Assembly: GCA_964531735.1 (NCBI GenBank)
Contig: CAZHGD010000009.1
Location: forward strand, 20,536-84,535
Reading direction: 5' to 3'
Length of the DNA stretch: 64,000 nucleotides
Origin: CAZHGD01 sp964531735
GTDB taxonomy: Bacteria > Armatimonadota > UBA10988
This document shows positions 45,385-54,569 of the stretch, in pieces. The position numbers were made by a program, and so were the translations under genes. The stretch's first letter is position 1. Each line of letters starts with the position of its first letter. The notes beneath the pieces are model-generated. The model ran no database searches. It worked only from the letters and a program-made list of their open reading frames with translations, and was not told where the DNA came from.

Positions 45385-46875
45385 ATGATGCCATCGACAC
45401 CCGCGCGGCGCTCGGTCTGGGTGGTCTGCCTCGGCCTCGCCGCCTGCTCCTATGGCGCCTTCGTCTGGGGCCTCGATCGCTACCCGCTGGTGTTTGTCGA
45501 CGAGCCGTTCTTCAACCTAGCGCCGATCCGCTACCTGCACGGGCAGGGGTTCACCAGCCCCGTGCGCGACGATGCGCCGTACGGTGACACGCTCTGGGCC
45601 TACCACGCTCCGCTCTATCCACGGCTGCAGTTGGTCACCTTCAGCCTTCTGGGCATCAGCGACTTCGCGGCGCGCGTGCCGTCCTGGACGGCCGCCCACC
45701 TGGCGCTGGTGCTGGTGCTGGTGGCGCTGCTACGCCGCGGACGCAGCCGCGCGGCGCTGTTCGTGGCCGTCGCCTGGTTGGGCGACCGCGCCATCATGGA
45801 GCTGATGTACGGCCGGATGGATGGCCTGGCGGTGCTCTGCCTGGCCGGAATGTTCGTGACCACACTGGCCGCTGTGGAACAGCCGTCGCGGCGCGCGGCG
45901 CTCGGCATCGGCCTCTGTGCCGGGCTGGCCGGCGCGTTCCATCCCTCGACCGTCATCTTCTCGACGCTGGTCGGTCTGCTGCTGCTCTGCCTGCCGTACC
46001 GTCCGCGCTGGCACCTGCCGGCGGCGATGGTGCTGGGGGCCGTGCCAGGCGTGCTGGTCCTGCTGGCCTGCTGGTGGCCGTCACCGAGCCACGCCGTGGA
46101 GCAGTTGCGGTGGCACCTCGGCCTGTGTGTCAAAGGCAGCCTGAGCGTCTGCTTCCAGGTGATGCGCTGGTCACGCTTCGAGGTGGCCGGACTGGGTCTG
46201 GCCTGGGCGGCGGTGTTGGTGCCAGCGGCGGTCCGCCAGTTGCTCCGTCGGCGCGAGCAGGCGCCGGACGCGGTGCTGCTGGTCGCCACCGTGTTCGCGG
46301 CCGGCGGCGTGGCGGTGATGCTGAAGCCGCCGGTGTTCCCCTACTACGTGTCCTACTTCAGCCTCTGGCCCCTGATCGGTCTGGGCGCGCGGTTCGAGTT
46401 GAGCCGTGGCTGGCGGCGAACCGCCGGGCTGGTGGTGCTGCTGGCCGTGTGGCTGCCCTCGCTGGCCTGGAACAGCCTGCGCTGGCGTGAGCTGCTGCTG
46501 CACTACCACGACCTCGACCGTCGCTGGGCACGACAATGCCTCGCCGAGCACATTCCGCCCGATGTGCCGCTGACCGGCAGCCCCGAGTACTACCTGGTGG
46601 CGCCGGAAGCCGGTCTGAACTACCGGCCACTGCCGTGGTATGGACGGGGCCTGACGATCCCGCCGTCGACCTGGCTGGTGCTGACGGCGGACGACTACGA
46701 CCAGTGCCTGCGGGTCTCGGCGGCCGAGCAGGCTGCCCGCCCAGTCGTCTACCGGGGTCCGCTGCAACCGGGCAGCCGGCACCTGGGCTGGCCGGCGGTG
46801 ATCCTGGGACCTCGCGCCGACGCCGACGGGCCGCCCGGAACCGCGCGCCGGCCGCCGGAGTCCACCTTACGGTGA
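45385..46875 (+). CDS. GT39-like membrane glycosyltransferase
   Basis: A 496-aa protein with about ten helices. The first loop carries VFVDEPFFNLAPIRYLHGQG, with an Asp-Glu pair where GT39/ArnT-like enzymes bind the donor phosphate; YAYHAPLYPRLQ-like text (AYHAPLYPRLQL) follows. A cluster of helices and a soluble C-terminal domain of about 130 residues end the protein. GGAGG lies 11 nt before ATG 45385; a second ATG at 45388 is equally possible. The gene follows the previous one after 3 nt. Confidence 0.78.
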   Translation: MMPSTPARRSVWVVCLGLAACSYGAFVWGLDRYPLVFVDEPFFNLAPIRYLHGQGFTSPVRDDAPYGDTLWAYHAPLYPRLQLVTFSLLGISDFAARVPSWTAAHLALVLVLVALLRRGRSRAALFVAVAWLGDRAIMELMYGRMDGLAVLCLAGMFVTTLAAVEQPSRRAALGIGLCAGLAGAFHPSTVIFSTLVGLLLLCLPYRPRWHLPAAMVLGAVPGVLVLLACWWPSPSHAVEQLRWHLGLCVKGSLSVCFQVMRWSRFEVAGLGLAWAAVLVPAAVRQLLRRREQAPDAVLLVATVFAAGGVAVMLKPPVFPYYVSYFSLWPLIGLGARFELSRGWRRTAGLVVLLAVWLPSLAWNSLRWRELLLHYHDLDRRWARQCLAEHIPPDVPLTGSPEYYLVAPEAGLNYRPLPWYGRGLTIPPSTWLVLTADDYDQCLRVSAAEQAARPVVYRGPLQPGSRHLGWPAVILGPRADADGPPGTARRPPESTLR

Positions 46876-46914
46876 GCGGCGTCTGTTCACGTCACCACCG
46901 CAGAGGAGTCACCG

Positions 46915-47136
46915 ATGGCAGCGAAGTGGACCCACCTGCTCATGGCGCTGGTCGCGGCGCTCTTGCTGGCCAACCTGCTGATGAGACCCGCACCGGTACA
47001 CGGACAGGCACGGACGTGCGTCGGCATGGCGACGGCGGCCAACGGCGTGGGTGTCTACCGCATCTGGAGCGACGGCACGATCGAGTACTGGCGCCCATCG
47101 GCCAAGCCGAAGTGGGAAGTGTTCGCGCCGCGGTGA
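46915..47136 (+). CDS. Small membrane-anchored or secreted protein, unknown function
   Basis: A 73-aa protein. Residues about 8-24 form one hydrophobic helix (LLMALVAALLLANLLM), either an uncleaved anchor or a signal peptide ending near HGQA. The rest is a short polar domain with VGVYRIWSDGTIEYWRP. It is a believable gene: AGAGGAG stands 6 nt before ATG 46915, it follows the operon by 39 nt, and a strong hairpin follows it. I do not recognise the family. Confidence 0.72.
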   Translation: MAAKWTHLLMALVAALLLANLLMRPAPVHGQARTCVGMATAANGVGVYRIWSDGTIEYWRPSAKPKWEVFAPR

Positions 47137-47160
47137 GCCGCGCGCGGGCGACCGGAGGTG

Positions 47161-47196
47161 GGGTCACCGGGCCCGTTCGGCCGCGCCCGGTGACCC
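47161..47196. terminator. Strong stem-loop between convergent genes
   Basis: GGGTCACCGGGC (47161-47172) and GCCCGGTGACCC (47185-47196) form a perfect 12-bp stem with a 12-nt loop. It lies 24 nt after the stop of the 73-aa gene and 7 nt after the stop of the metalloprotease gene on the other strand, so it can serve both. No T-run is present. Confidence 0.65.
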
Positions 47197-47203
47197 AGGA
47201 CGC

Positions 47204-48466
47204 TCAGTCTGGCTGCGCCGTGGCCGTGGCACTCCGGCGGTAGTTGGCCAGGCCGGGCGCCGCCGCGTTGAGGCAGCGGACGCTATTGCGCTGGCCGGTG
47301 ATGCCGCCCGGCGCGGTGCCGCCATCCTCCAACGGGACCGTGATGGCCGGGTTGGAGAAGTACGGCATCATGTAGCCGAGGCCCTTCTGCCAGTAGCACA
47401 TCGGCCCACAGAAGGCCGTTGTGCGCATGTCGTAACGGTCGGGGTAGGCATCGCCCGCGCCCATGGCCGGCCCTTCGGCCTTGGTGTCATCGAGGCCGAA
47501 CAGGTGGCCGACTTCATGCACGAAGGTCAGTTCCACGAAGATGTTGCGGAGGCTGCTGACGGCGTACCCGAGGGTCGCGTCGGGCTGCAGCGGGTTGGGC
47601 AGCCAGCAGGCGATGCCGTCGTTCGACTGGTCGGTGCCGTCGGACTTGCCGACCAGCAGCATGACGATGTCGGCCGCATAGCGATCGCGCGCGGCCGCCA
47701 CGCCGGCGTCGGTCCGTATGGCGTCCAGCACCGTGGACATGTCCAGGCGTGTCTCGTCGTAGACGAACTCCTGGCTGTGGACGCGGCGGACGCGGAAGGC
47801 GGCGCCGCTCTTGGTCAGGGCGTCGTTGACCTGTGCCACGAGGGCATCGATGGTGGCCTTGATGCCGTTGGTCGTGTCGCCCTGGCCGTCACGGGCCAGC
47901 CGTGCGGCCGGCGTGTAGAGGACCATCAGGTCGACCACCGAGCCGTCATCGGCAGCGGCTTGCCGCCAGGCGGGTGGCGTGGCCGGCGCGCGGCCCGAAG
48001 GCGGCAACGAGGTCTTCGGTCCGGGATTCGACACGAAGTCCGGGTTCGCCTCGGTCACGATGTGTGGACCCTCGGTCTCCTCGATCTCGAACCGGCGCGA
48101 GCCGATCTGGACGAAGCCGGTCAGCGCCTCGCCGTCGACGGACAGCAGCACCTGGCTGCCGTTGTGGCCGAGGACGGTGCCTTCCCAGACGTAGGAGCCA
48201 TCGGTGTCCTGCGCCACAGTCGTCCGCGTGGCGGTGCAGGTCGTGTCGTCGAACAAGGCGAGCGTCACCTGCAGGGCACTCAGCAGCCCTGACGTGTCGA
48301 CATCGACGAACCGATAGCGGAGGTACTCCGGGCCGGTGCCGTCGGCCGGATCGCCGCTATCGGCGCTGGCGCGAAGCAGGTTGGCCGTCTGACCTGAGTT
48401 CGAGCTGCCGCAGCCCGACACCAGCGCGGCAAGAGCCAGTCCAACCACCATCGAGCGGATAGTCAA
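47204..48466 (-). CDS. Metzincin-type zinc metalloprotease lipoprotein
   Basis: A 420-aa exported protein. The signal peptide ends in a lipobox V-S-G-C (Cys19). A propeptide-like region (about 40-165) is followed by the catalytic domain from DGSVVDLMVLYTPAA, with HEVGHLFGLDD (zinc ligands His317, His321 and Asp327, general base Glu318) and a likely Met-turn in GLGYMMPYFSN. This is the H-E-x-x-H-x-x-G-x-x-D metzincin form close to reprolysin-like M12B enzymes. TTG 48466 is chosen because AGGAG stands 6 nt upstream; ATG 48451 is the alternative, leaving a short signal peptide. Confidence 0.85.
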   Translation of the reverse strand: MTIRSMVVGLALAALVSGCGSSNSGQTANLLRASADSGDPADGTGPEYLRYRFVDVDTSGLLSALQVTLALFDDTTCTATRTTVAQDTDGSYVWEGTVLGHNGSQVLLSVDGEALTGFVQIGSRRFEIEETEGPHIVTEANPDFVSNPGPKTSLPPSGRAPATPPAWRQAAADDGSVVDLMVLYTPAARLARDGQGDTTNGIKATIDALVAQVNDALTKSGAAFRVRRVHSQEFVYDETRLDMSTVLDAIRTDAGVAAARDRYAADIVMLLVGKSDGTDQSNDGIACWLPNPLQPDATLGYAVSSLRNIFVELTFVHEVGHLFGLDDTKAEGPAMGAGDAYPDRYDMRTTAFCGPMCYWQKGLGYMMPYFSNPAITVPLEDGGTAPGGITGQRNSVRCLNAAAPGLANYRRSATATAQPD

Positions 48467-48671
48467 CTCGGTCTCCTGGGGCGCACCTGAGTGCATCCAT
48501 ACTGCGCGGCTGTGTTCGGCAGATGGCTGCGGATCCTTCCGGCCGCCTCGCCGACACCGGTCGGCGGCGGCCGGCGGGGGCAACGCGATGGACAGAATAC
48601 GCATCCGGCGGCGACGAATGGCCGGTGGGGAAGGTAAGATAGGCGAGCAGCCGTTTGGCGTGAGGTGAAGG

Positions 48672-50411
48672 ATGACGCGGAACCCGATGGTGCGCAAGCT
48701 GCGCGCAATCCTGGTGGTGGTGCTGCTCGGCGCGACCGGCTTCTTTGTCTACCGCTTCGGGCGGCGCACCCAGGCCGACCTGCCGGCCAAGCCGGTCAGC
48801 GGCATCTGGGTGGCCGACGACAGCGTGCTGCTCAAAGGCGACAGCCCGCCGGTCAGCAGCAACGCCATCTGGGACGGCAAGACCATCAAGCTGTTCGGCC
48901 TGCGCAACGAGGTGGTCTCGTTCCAGATTGCCGTGCGGCCGCCGCAAGCGATGCTCGATCTGCAGTACACCATCGAGCCGCTGGCCGGCGCCGGCGGCCT
49001 GGCGCTGCCGGCTGCGGCCATCGCGGTCTTCCGCGAGCACTACCTCGAAGTGACCGTGCCGTCGCAGGACGGCGAGCGCCCGATCCCGCACCGGCAAGGC
49101 GCCGGCTGGTACCCCTGCCAGGCCGTGCCGCTGGCGGCGGGCAAGGGCATCGACGCGCACGCCGACCGCGTGGCCGCGTTCTGGTTCGACATCACCATAC
49201 CGCCCGATGCCAAACCAGGGCGCTACCAGAGCCGCGTCACGGCCGGCGGGGCGGCCCTGCAGGCCGCGTTTGACCTGGAGCTCGAAGTCCTGCCGCTGGA
49301 CATGCCCCGCGACATCCATTTCCGCAACTGGTTCTACTACGGCCCGGAGCAGATGAGCGAGTACTACGGGGCCAAGGACGTGACCCAGATCCTCACCCGC
49401 GAGCGGGCCTTCCACAAGTTGGCGCACGACCACCGCATGTCGATGGGTACGGAGATGACGCTCGAAGGTGCCGGCTTCCGCTGGGATGCCTGGTGGGGTC
49501 GTTTCGGCCCGTACCTGACCGGCACGGCGTTCGACAGCGGGCCGTGCCGCGGGGTCGGCCTCTGCGTGCAGCCGGTCAACATCGCGCGCGAGGCGTCGGA
49601 GAAGGACTTTAAAGCGGCGGCCAAGGAGATTGTGCAGTTCTTCAGCGAGAAGAAGCTGCTGCCGAAGGTGGTGTTCAGTTGCTGGGACGAGCCGGGCGAC
49701 GCCGATGCCTACCGCGAGATCCGGCGCATCGGGCAATGGACGCATGACGCGGTGGGCCAGAAGCTGCCGGTCATGGTGACCGAGCAGGTGGCGCCGGAGA
49801 AGCCCGAATGGGGCTCGCTGGAAGGCTACCTCGACATCTTCTGCTCCGACAAGAGCAGTGACGCCGAGATGGCTCGGGTGCGCAACGCCGGGGGCCAGGT
49901 CTGGGTCTACAACGGCGGCCTGGCCGGCGCGCCGCTGATCGACTGTCCGCTGCTCGGCATGGTGGCCTGGGGTCCGGCGATGTGGCGCTGGAAGATCGGC
50001 GCCTGGTACATGTGGGACTGCACCTACTGGCGGCAGAAGCACTACGGCGTCAAGGTGGCGACCGACCTGTACAGCAATCCGCTCACCTTCGACGAGACGC
50101 TCCGGAAGAAGGACGGCAAGCCGTACCCGGCGGCCTGGGCCATGCGGATGAACGGCGACGGCGTGCTGATCTACCCGGGCGAGCCGGTCGGCGTGGCCGG
50201 GCCGGTGGCCTCGCTGCGCATGAAGGCCGTGCGCCGTGGCGCCCAGGACTACGAGTACCTGTGGCTGCTCAAACAGAAGGGCCTGGCAAAGCAGGCCGAT
50301 GAGTTCGCCGGCCGTCTGGCCACCGGCCGGTACCAGTTCGAGGAAAACCCCGACGCCTGGCACAAGGCCCGGCGCGAGATGGCCGATCTGCTGCTGGGAG
50401 CGAAGCGATGA
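48672..50411 (+). CDS. Membrane-anchored DUF4091 protein
   Basis: A 579-aa protein held by an N-terminal helix (about 11-27, AILVVVLLGATGFFVYRF). It has the DUF4091 layout: beta-sandwich with LRNEVVSFQIAV, barrel-like middle with VVFSCWDEPGDADA (acidic Asp-Glu pair), and the closing hallmark VRRGAQDYEYLWLL. It lacks the C-terminal beta-sandwich of the paralogue at 17502. The family is probably a glycan-active group. ATG 48672 has AGGTGAAGG directly upstream. Its stop overlaps the start of the next gene (ATGA). Confidence 0.83.
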   Translation: MTRNPMVRKLRAILVVVLLGATGFFVYRFGRRTQADLPAKPVSGIWVADDSVLLKGDSPPVSSNAIWDGKTIKLFGLRNEVVSFQIAVRPPQAMLDLQYTIEPLAGAGGLALPAAAIAVFREHYLEVTVPSQDGERPIPHRQGAGWYPCQAVPLAAGKGIDAHADRVAAFWFDITIPPDAKPGRYQSRVTAGGAALQAAFDLELEVLPLDMPRDIHFRNWFYYGPEQMSEYYGAKDVTQILTRERAFHKLAHDHRMSMGTEMTLEGAGFRWDAWWGRFGPYLTGTAFDSGPCRGVGLCVQPVNIAREASEKDFKAAAKEIVQFFSEKKLLPKVVFSCWDEPGDADAYREIRRIGQWTHDAVGQKLPVMVTEQVAPEKPEWGSLEGYLDIFCSDKSSDAEMARVRNAGGQVWVYNGGLAGAPLIDCPLLGMVAWGPAMWRWKIGAWYMWDCTYWRQKHYGVKVATDLYSNPLTFDETLRKKDGKPYPAAWAMRMNGDGVLIYPGEPVGVAGPVASLRMKAVRRGAQDYEYLWLLKQKGLAKQADEFAGRLATGRYQFEENPDAWHKARREMADLLLGAKR

Positions 50412-52144
50412 CGCGAGGGCGTATGGGGCTGGTCGGGCTGCTGGTGGTGGTGGCTGGCGGTGTGGCCGCTGCCGACGAGGTGACCGAGATCAAGCTCGGC
50501 CAGGGCATCTGGCGAGCCGAGGCCACAACCGCTGAGCGAACGCTGCCCGACGGCTCGAAGCGGCGCGTGCAGGTGGACCTGTACGGCTTGGTGATGGAGC
50601 GCGAGGAACCGGTCCGCCTGGTGCTGTGGGCCGAGGGCCGGCTGGGCCTGGTGGTCCGCGCCCTCGACCGCAACGATGCCCAGGGCAATCCGGCGCTGGT
50701 CGGCATCCGCACGGCCGGGCAGTCGCTGGAGACGCGCCTCGCCGCCGGTCGCTACATGCTGGCGGTGGCCGCCGAGCCGCCCGAGCGCGGCGCTTACCTG
50801 CTGGCGGCGGCGCGGCCGCTCGACAGCGCCCTGGCGTTGCCGGCCGCCGAGCTGGCGCCCGCGGGTGGGAAGTGCCCCCTGGTTGGGAGCTTCGCGCTGC
50901 CGGCCGGCGTGCGGCAGATCGACCTGTCGCCGGACGGGCGGCGGCTCGTCTGCGGCGACGGGCGGCAGGGCTGGCTGTTCGACCTGGAGCAGCGGCGCGG
51001 CGCGCTCCTGCCCGCTGCCGGCGGCCCGCTGCTGCGTGTGGCGCTGTCGCCCGACGGCTGGAGCCTGATGACCGTGACCGAGCGCGAGGCGGTGCTCTGG
51101 GCGCTGCCCGACCTGGCGCCGTTCGCGCGGTTCACCGCGGCGAGCGGCTTGCGCGATGCGGTCTACGCCGGTCGCCATAGCCGCGTGGCGGTCCTGCCGC
51201 AGAACTCGCCGGTCTATGTCAGTTCGCCGGTCGAGGGCGACCTGGCGTTTCTGCCCGGCAGCAGGGGCGGCCAGGCCCTGGTGGCCGACGCGGCCGGCAC
51301 CGGGCTGCTGGTCCGCTCGGGTGACCGCGACCTGGCGCTCTACGACCTGTCCTCGCGCCAGTTGCTGGGCCGCACCACCTGGCCGGCCACGCCGCGTCAA
51401 CTCGCGGTGCATCCGGCCGAGCCGCTGGTGATCGGCACCGGTCCGGGGGCCAACCAGGCCTGGCGGGCCGGTGGCGACGCTACCATCGCGCAGGTGCCCG
51501 AGGCGGACGCGGTGGCCTTCGCGCTCAACGGCGCCTTGGCCTTGGGCGGCGCGGGCGGCGTCTCGATCCGCAAGGGCACCGAGACCGTGCCGCTGACGCC
51601 GGCCGTGCCGGTGGTCAGGCTCCGTTTTGGCGCCGGCGGCAGTCGGTTGGTGGCGCTCGACGGCGCCGGGCGCCTGCTGGTCTGGGACACCACCGCGCTG
51701 AGTGGCGGGGCGCCGCAGGATGTGTTGCGGGCCGCCCGGCAAGCGTACGCCGAGGGCCTGGGCTTGCTGCGGCAGCAGAAGTATGCCGAAGCGCACCCGG
51801 CTTTCGCGCGGTCGTTGGCGAACCTGCGCCAACTGCCGGCGCAGGGCGAGATCGTCGAGTTCACCTGCCTGACCATCCTGCGTCTGAGCCAGTGCTCGTA
51901 TGGCGCGGGCCAGTTCGGTCGCTCGCTGGCCGAGGCCGAGGAACTGCTACAGACCAGCGAGACGTTGCCCGACGGCAGCCTGAAGCGGTCGAACCTGGCC
52001 ATGGGCTGGTACCGCCGAGCGGATGCGCTGTGGGAACTCGGTCGGCGACAGGAGGCGCGACCGGCCTACCAGAAGTCGCTCGACCTGGGGCTGGAGGGCG
52101 CCGCGGCGGCCGATGCGCGACAGAAGGTCAAGGCCACGCCATGA
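50408..52144 (+). CDS. Secreted beta-propeller/TPR protein
   Basis: A 578-aa protein with a signal peptide (MGLVGLLVVVAGGVAAADE). Residues about 25-130 form a beta domain, about 150-430 look like a WD40-like propeller (repeats such as IDLSPDGRRLVCGDGRQGWLFDLE, VALSPDGWSLMTVTEREAVLWALP), and the last 130 residues are TPR-like helices (LLRQQKYAEAHPAFARSLANL, ADALWELGRRQEARPAYQKSLDLG). There is no catalytic motif. It is coupled by ATGA to both neighbours, so it probably works with the glycan genes as a scaffold. Confidence 0.78.
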   Translation: MTRGRMGLVGLLVVVAGGVAAADEVTEIKLGQGIWRAEATTAERTLPDGSKRRVQVDLYGLVMEREEPVRLVLWAEGRLGLVVRALDRNDAQGNPALVGIRTAGQSLETRLAAGRYMLAVAAEPPERGAYLLAAARPLDSALALPAAELAPAGGKCPLVGSFALPAGVRQIDLSPDGRRLVCGDGRQGWLFDLEQRRGALLPAAGGPLLRVALSPDGWSLMTVTEREAVLWALPDLAPFARFTAASGLRDAVYAGRHSRVAVLPQNSPVYVSSPVEGDLAFLPGSRGGQALVADAAGTGLLVRSGDRDLALYDLSSRQLLGRTTWPATPRQLAVHPAEPLVIGTGPGANQAWRAGGDATIAQVPEADAVAFALNGALALGGAGGVSIRKGTETVPLTPAVPVVRLRFGAGGSRLVALDGAGRLLVWDTTALSGGAPQDVLRAARQAYAEGLGLLRQQKYAEAHPAFARSLANLRQLPAQGEIVEFTCLTILRLSQCSYGAGQFGRSLAEAEELLQTSETLPDGSLKRSNLAMGWYRRADALWELGRRQEARPAYQKSLDLGLEGAAAADARQKVKATP

Positions 52145-53379
52145 GCGGCTGGCAGCCGCCGCGCCGGCGGGCCCTGACGGTGCTGTTCGTCACTGCCCTG
52201 GCGCTGCGGTTGGCCTTTGTCTACGTGGGACGGCACGAGCCACTGGTCAGTGATCCGCTGCACTACTCGACCATGGCCAAAGGCTTGCTCGCCGGCGAAG
52301 GCTACCACTACGGCCCTTACCGGGCCGTCTGGCCGCCCGCGTGGCCGTTCACCATCGCCGCCATCTACGCGGTTTCGGGTGGCGAGCACCACGGCGCGGT
52401 ACGGATCGTGACCGCGGTGCTGAGTGCCGGCACCTGCTTGCTGCTGGTCTGGGCTGTCGGCCCCTGGTTTGGTGCGCCGGCGGCGCTCTGGGCCGGCTGG
52501 CTGATGGCGCTGCACCCGCAGTACGTGCGCTATCCGCAGACCTTCTACAGCGAGCCGCTGTACGTGTTCTGCCTACTGGCGGCGCTGGCTCTGCTGCCGA
52601 GCGCCCTGTCACGCCGGTCGGTGGCGCGGCAGTTGGCGACCGGCGCGCTGCTGGGCGCGGCGTCGTTGACTCGCGAGAGCGGTCTGCTGACGCTGCCGGT
52701 GCTGGCGGCGTGGTTCGCGGTGGGACGAGGCGAACTGCCAGCGGGTCTGGCACGGGCCTGGGTGACCATGGTGGCCGGCACGGTGTTGGTCGTGGCGCCA
52801 TGGGCGGCCCGCAATGCCATCGTGCTGCACGGGTTCGCGCCGGTCACCGGCAGCAACGGCCACAACTTCTGGTGTGGCAACAACGCGTTGGCCTATGGCG
52901 GGCCGATGGAACCGCCGGCCGAGTTCCTGGGCCAGCCCGAACTCGCGGGCGACCGCGCCCAGCTCCGGGCCGGACTGGCCTGGGTGCGCGATCACCCGGG
53001 CCGGGCCGCCGCGCTGTGGGCGGTCAAGCTGCGCCGGTTGTGGGGCGTGCCGCGCTGGGAGACGGACCGACGCGGGCGCGCGGAGAAGCTGTTCCGCGCG
53101 ACTCAGGTGATTAGCTACCTGGTGCTCTGGTTGCTGGCGCTGGCCGCCTGGCGCAGGTGCCGGGCGCAGTGGCGATGGGCCCTGCTACCGGCGCTGCTGA
53201 TGGTGGCGCCCACGTTCGTCTACGTGGCCAGCCACAGCATGGCCCGGCACCGGCTGGGCATGGAGCAGTTCCTGATCGCGTTCGCCGGACTGGGCGCCGC
53301 CGGTCTGTGTGGACCGCCCAGAGCCAACGGAGAGGCCACATGCCGAGTCGCACCGACGCCCACGAGCCAGCCGGTCTGA
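52141..53379 (+). CDS. GT39/ArnT-like glycosyltransferase, paralogue 1
   Basis: A 412-aa protein with about nine helices. The first loop has PLVSDPLHYSTMAKGLLAGEGY with the donor-binding Asp, then WPPAWPFTIAAIY, VRYPQTFYSEPLY and LTRESGLLTLP, all shared with the next gene. Enzymes of this kind move a sugar from a polyprenyl phosphate to a protein or lipid outside the membrane. ATG 52141 lies in an ATGA overlap with the propeller gene. The 3' end overlaps the next gene by 40 nt, so its tail (after about residue 395) may be recent extra sequence. Confidence 0.82.
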   Translation: MSGWQPPRRRALTVLFVTALALRLAFVYVGRHEPLVSDPLHYSTMAKGLLAGEGYHYGPYRAVWPPAWPFTIAAIYAVSGGEHHGAVRIVTAVLSAGTCLLLVWAVGPWFGAPAALWAGWLMALHPQYVRYPQTFYSEPLYVFCLLAALALLPSALSRRSVARQLATGALLGAASLTRESGLLTLPVLAAWFAVGRGELPAGLARAWVTMVAGTVLVVAPWAARNAIVLHGFAPVTGSNGHNFWCGNNALAYGGPMEPPAEFLGQPELAGDRAQLRAGLAWVRDHPGRAAALWAVKLRRLWGVPRWETDRRGRAEKLFRATQVISYLVLWLLALAAWRRCRAQWRWALLPALLMVAPTFVYVASHSMARHRLGMEQFLIAFAGLGAAGLCGPPRANGEATCRVAPTPTSQPV

Positions 53380-54569
53380 GCCGGCGACTGGTCTGGCTGT
53401 TCGCCACGGCGCTGGCGCTGCGGCTGGCCTATCTGCTCACCCGCTGGGGTGAGGGACTGGTCGACAACTCAGACCCGTACTACTTCTCGCTGATCGCGCA
53501 GCATCTGGCGGAGGGCCGCGGCTTCCTCGAGATCAAGGCCTGGGCTTACCGTCCGCCCGGCTTCCCGTTCCTGCTGGCGGCCATCTACTGGCCGGCCGGC
53601 GTCAATGTGGACTTGGCGCGCGTGGCCTTGGCCGTGCTGGGCGCGGCGCACTGCGTCCTGCAGGTGCTCTGGGTGCGGCGGCTGGCGGGCGACCAGGTCG
53701 GCCTGTGGGCCGGCTGGCTGACCGCCGTCTACCCGCAACTGGTGCGCTATCCGCAGGAGATGTACTCCGAGCCACTCTACCTCTTCTGGCTGTCCGGCGC
53801 GCTGGCGTTGCTGCTGGCGGGCCTGGAGCGCGGCGACGGGTGGCGCGTGGCGGCGGCGGGCAGCGGCTTCGGCCTGGCCGCGCTCACGCGCGAGGCCGGT
53901 CTGCTGACCCCGTTCATCCTCGGCCTGTGGTTCGTGTTGGCGCGGCACCAACTGCCACCGCGACTGGGCCGTTGGTGGCTGCTGCTGACGGGCATGACGG
54001 CGCTGACGGTGCTGCCGTGGACGATTCGCAACCAGGTGGTCCTCGGCGCCTTCGTGCCGATCGCCACCAACTCCGGCATCAACTTCTACATGGGCAACAA
54101 CCCCGAGGCCACCGGCGACTTCGGCTGGGCGGTGGCGCCCGGCGTCGACTGGGACGACGGCGGTAATGAGATCGCCGCCTCGCGCGCAGGCTTCCGGGCC
54201 GGAGTGGCCTGGATCCGTGCCAATCCGGGTCGCGCGGCCACGCTCTGGGTCAAGAAGATCTGGATCCTCTGGCGGCCGCCGCTGTACGGCTTCGGCGGGC
54301 TGGGCCAGGCGGCTCTGGCCATGCGCGCGGTGTGGCTGGTCTGCTACCTGGCAGCGTGGCTCCTGGCCGCCGCCGCGTGGCGCGACCTCCGCGAGGGCTG
54401 GCCGCGCACGGCGTTGCCGCTCCTGTTCATGGTGGTCTGCTCGCTGCCGCACGTGGTGACCTACGCTTCGACGCGCTACCGGCTGACCATGGAGGCGTTT
54501 CTGTTTGTCTATAGCGCTTACGGTGCCGCGGGCCTGCGCCGGCCGCGTGCGAGGGAAGACGCCCGATGA
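53340..54569 (+). CDS. GT39/ArnT-like glycosyltransferase, paralogue 2
   Basis: A 409-aa protein with about nine helices, clearly a duplicate of its upstream neighbour: LFATALALRLAYLL, NSDPYYFSLIAQHLAEGRGF, YRPPGFPFLLAAIYW, VRYPQEMYSEPLYLF and LTREAGLLTP. The acidic loop Asp is kept. ATG 53340 has GGAGAGG just upstream and lies 40 nt inside the previous gene, so translation is coupled. The stop overlaps the next ATG (ATGA). Confidence 0.83.
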   Translation: MPSRTDAHEPAGLSRRLVWLFATALALRLAYLLTRWGEGLVDNSDPYYFSLIAQHLAEGRGFLEIKAWAYRPPGFPFLLAAIYWPAGVNVDLARVALAVLGAAHCVLQVLWVRRLAGDQVGLWAGWLTAVYPQLVRYPQEMYSEPLYLFWLSGALALLLAGLERGDGWRVAAAGSGFGLAALTREAGLLTPFILGLWFVLARHQLPPRLGRWWLLLTGMTALTVLPWTIRNQVVLGAFVPIATNSGINFYMGNNPEATGDFGWAVAPGVDWDDGGNEIAASRAGFRAGVAWIRANPGRAATLWVKKIWILWRPPLYGFGGLGQAALAMRAVWLVCYLAAWLLAAAAWRDLREGWPRTALPLLFMVVCSLPHVVTYASTRYRLTMEAFLFVYSAYGAAGLRRPRAREDAR

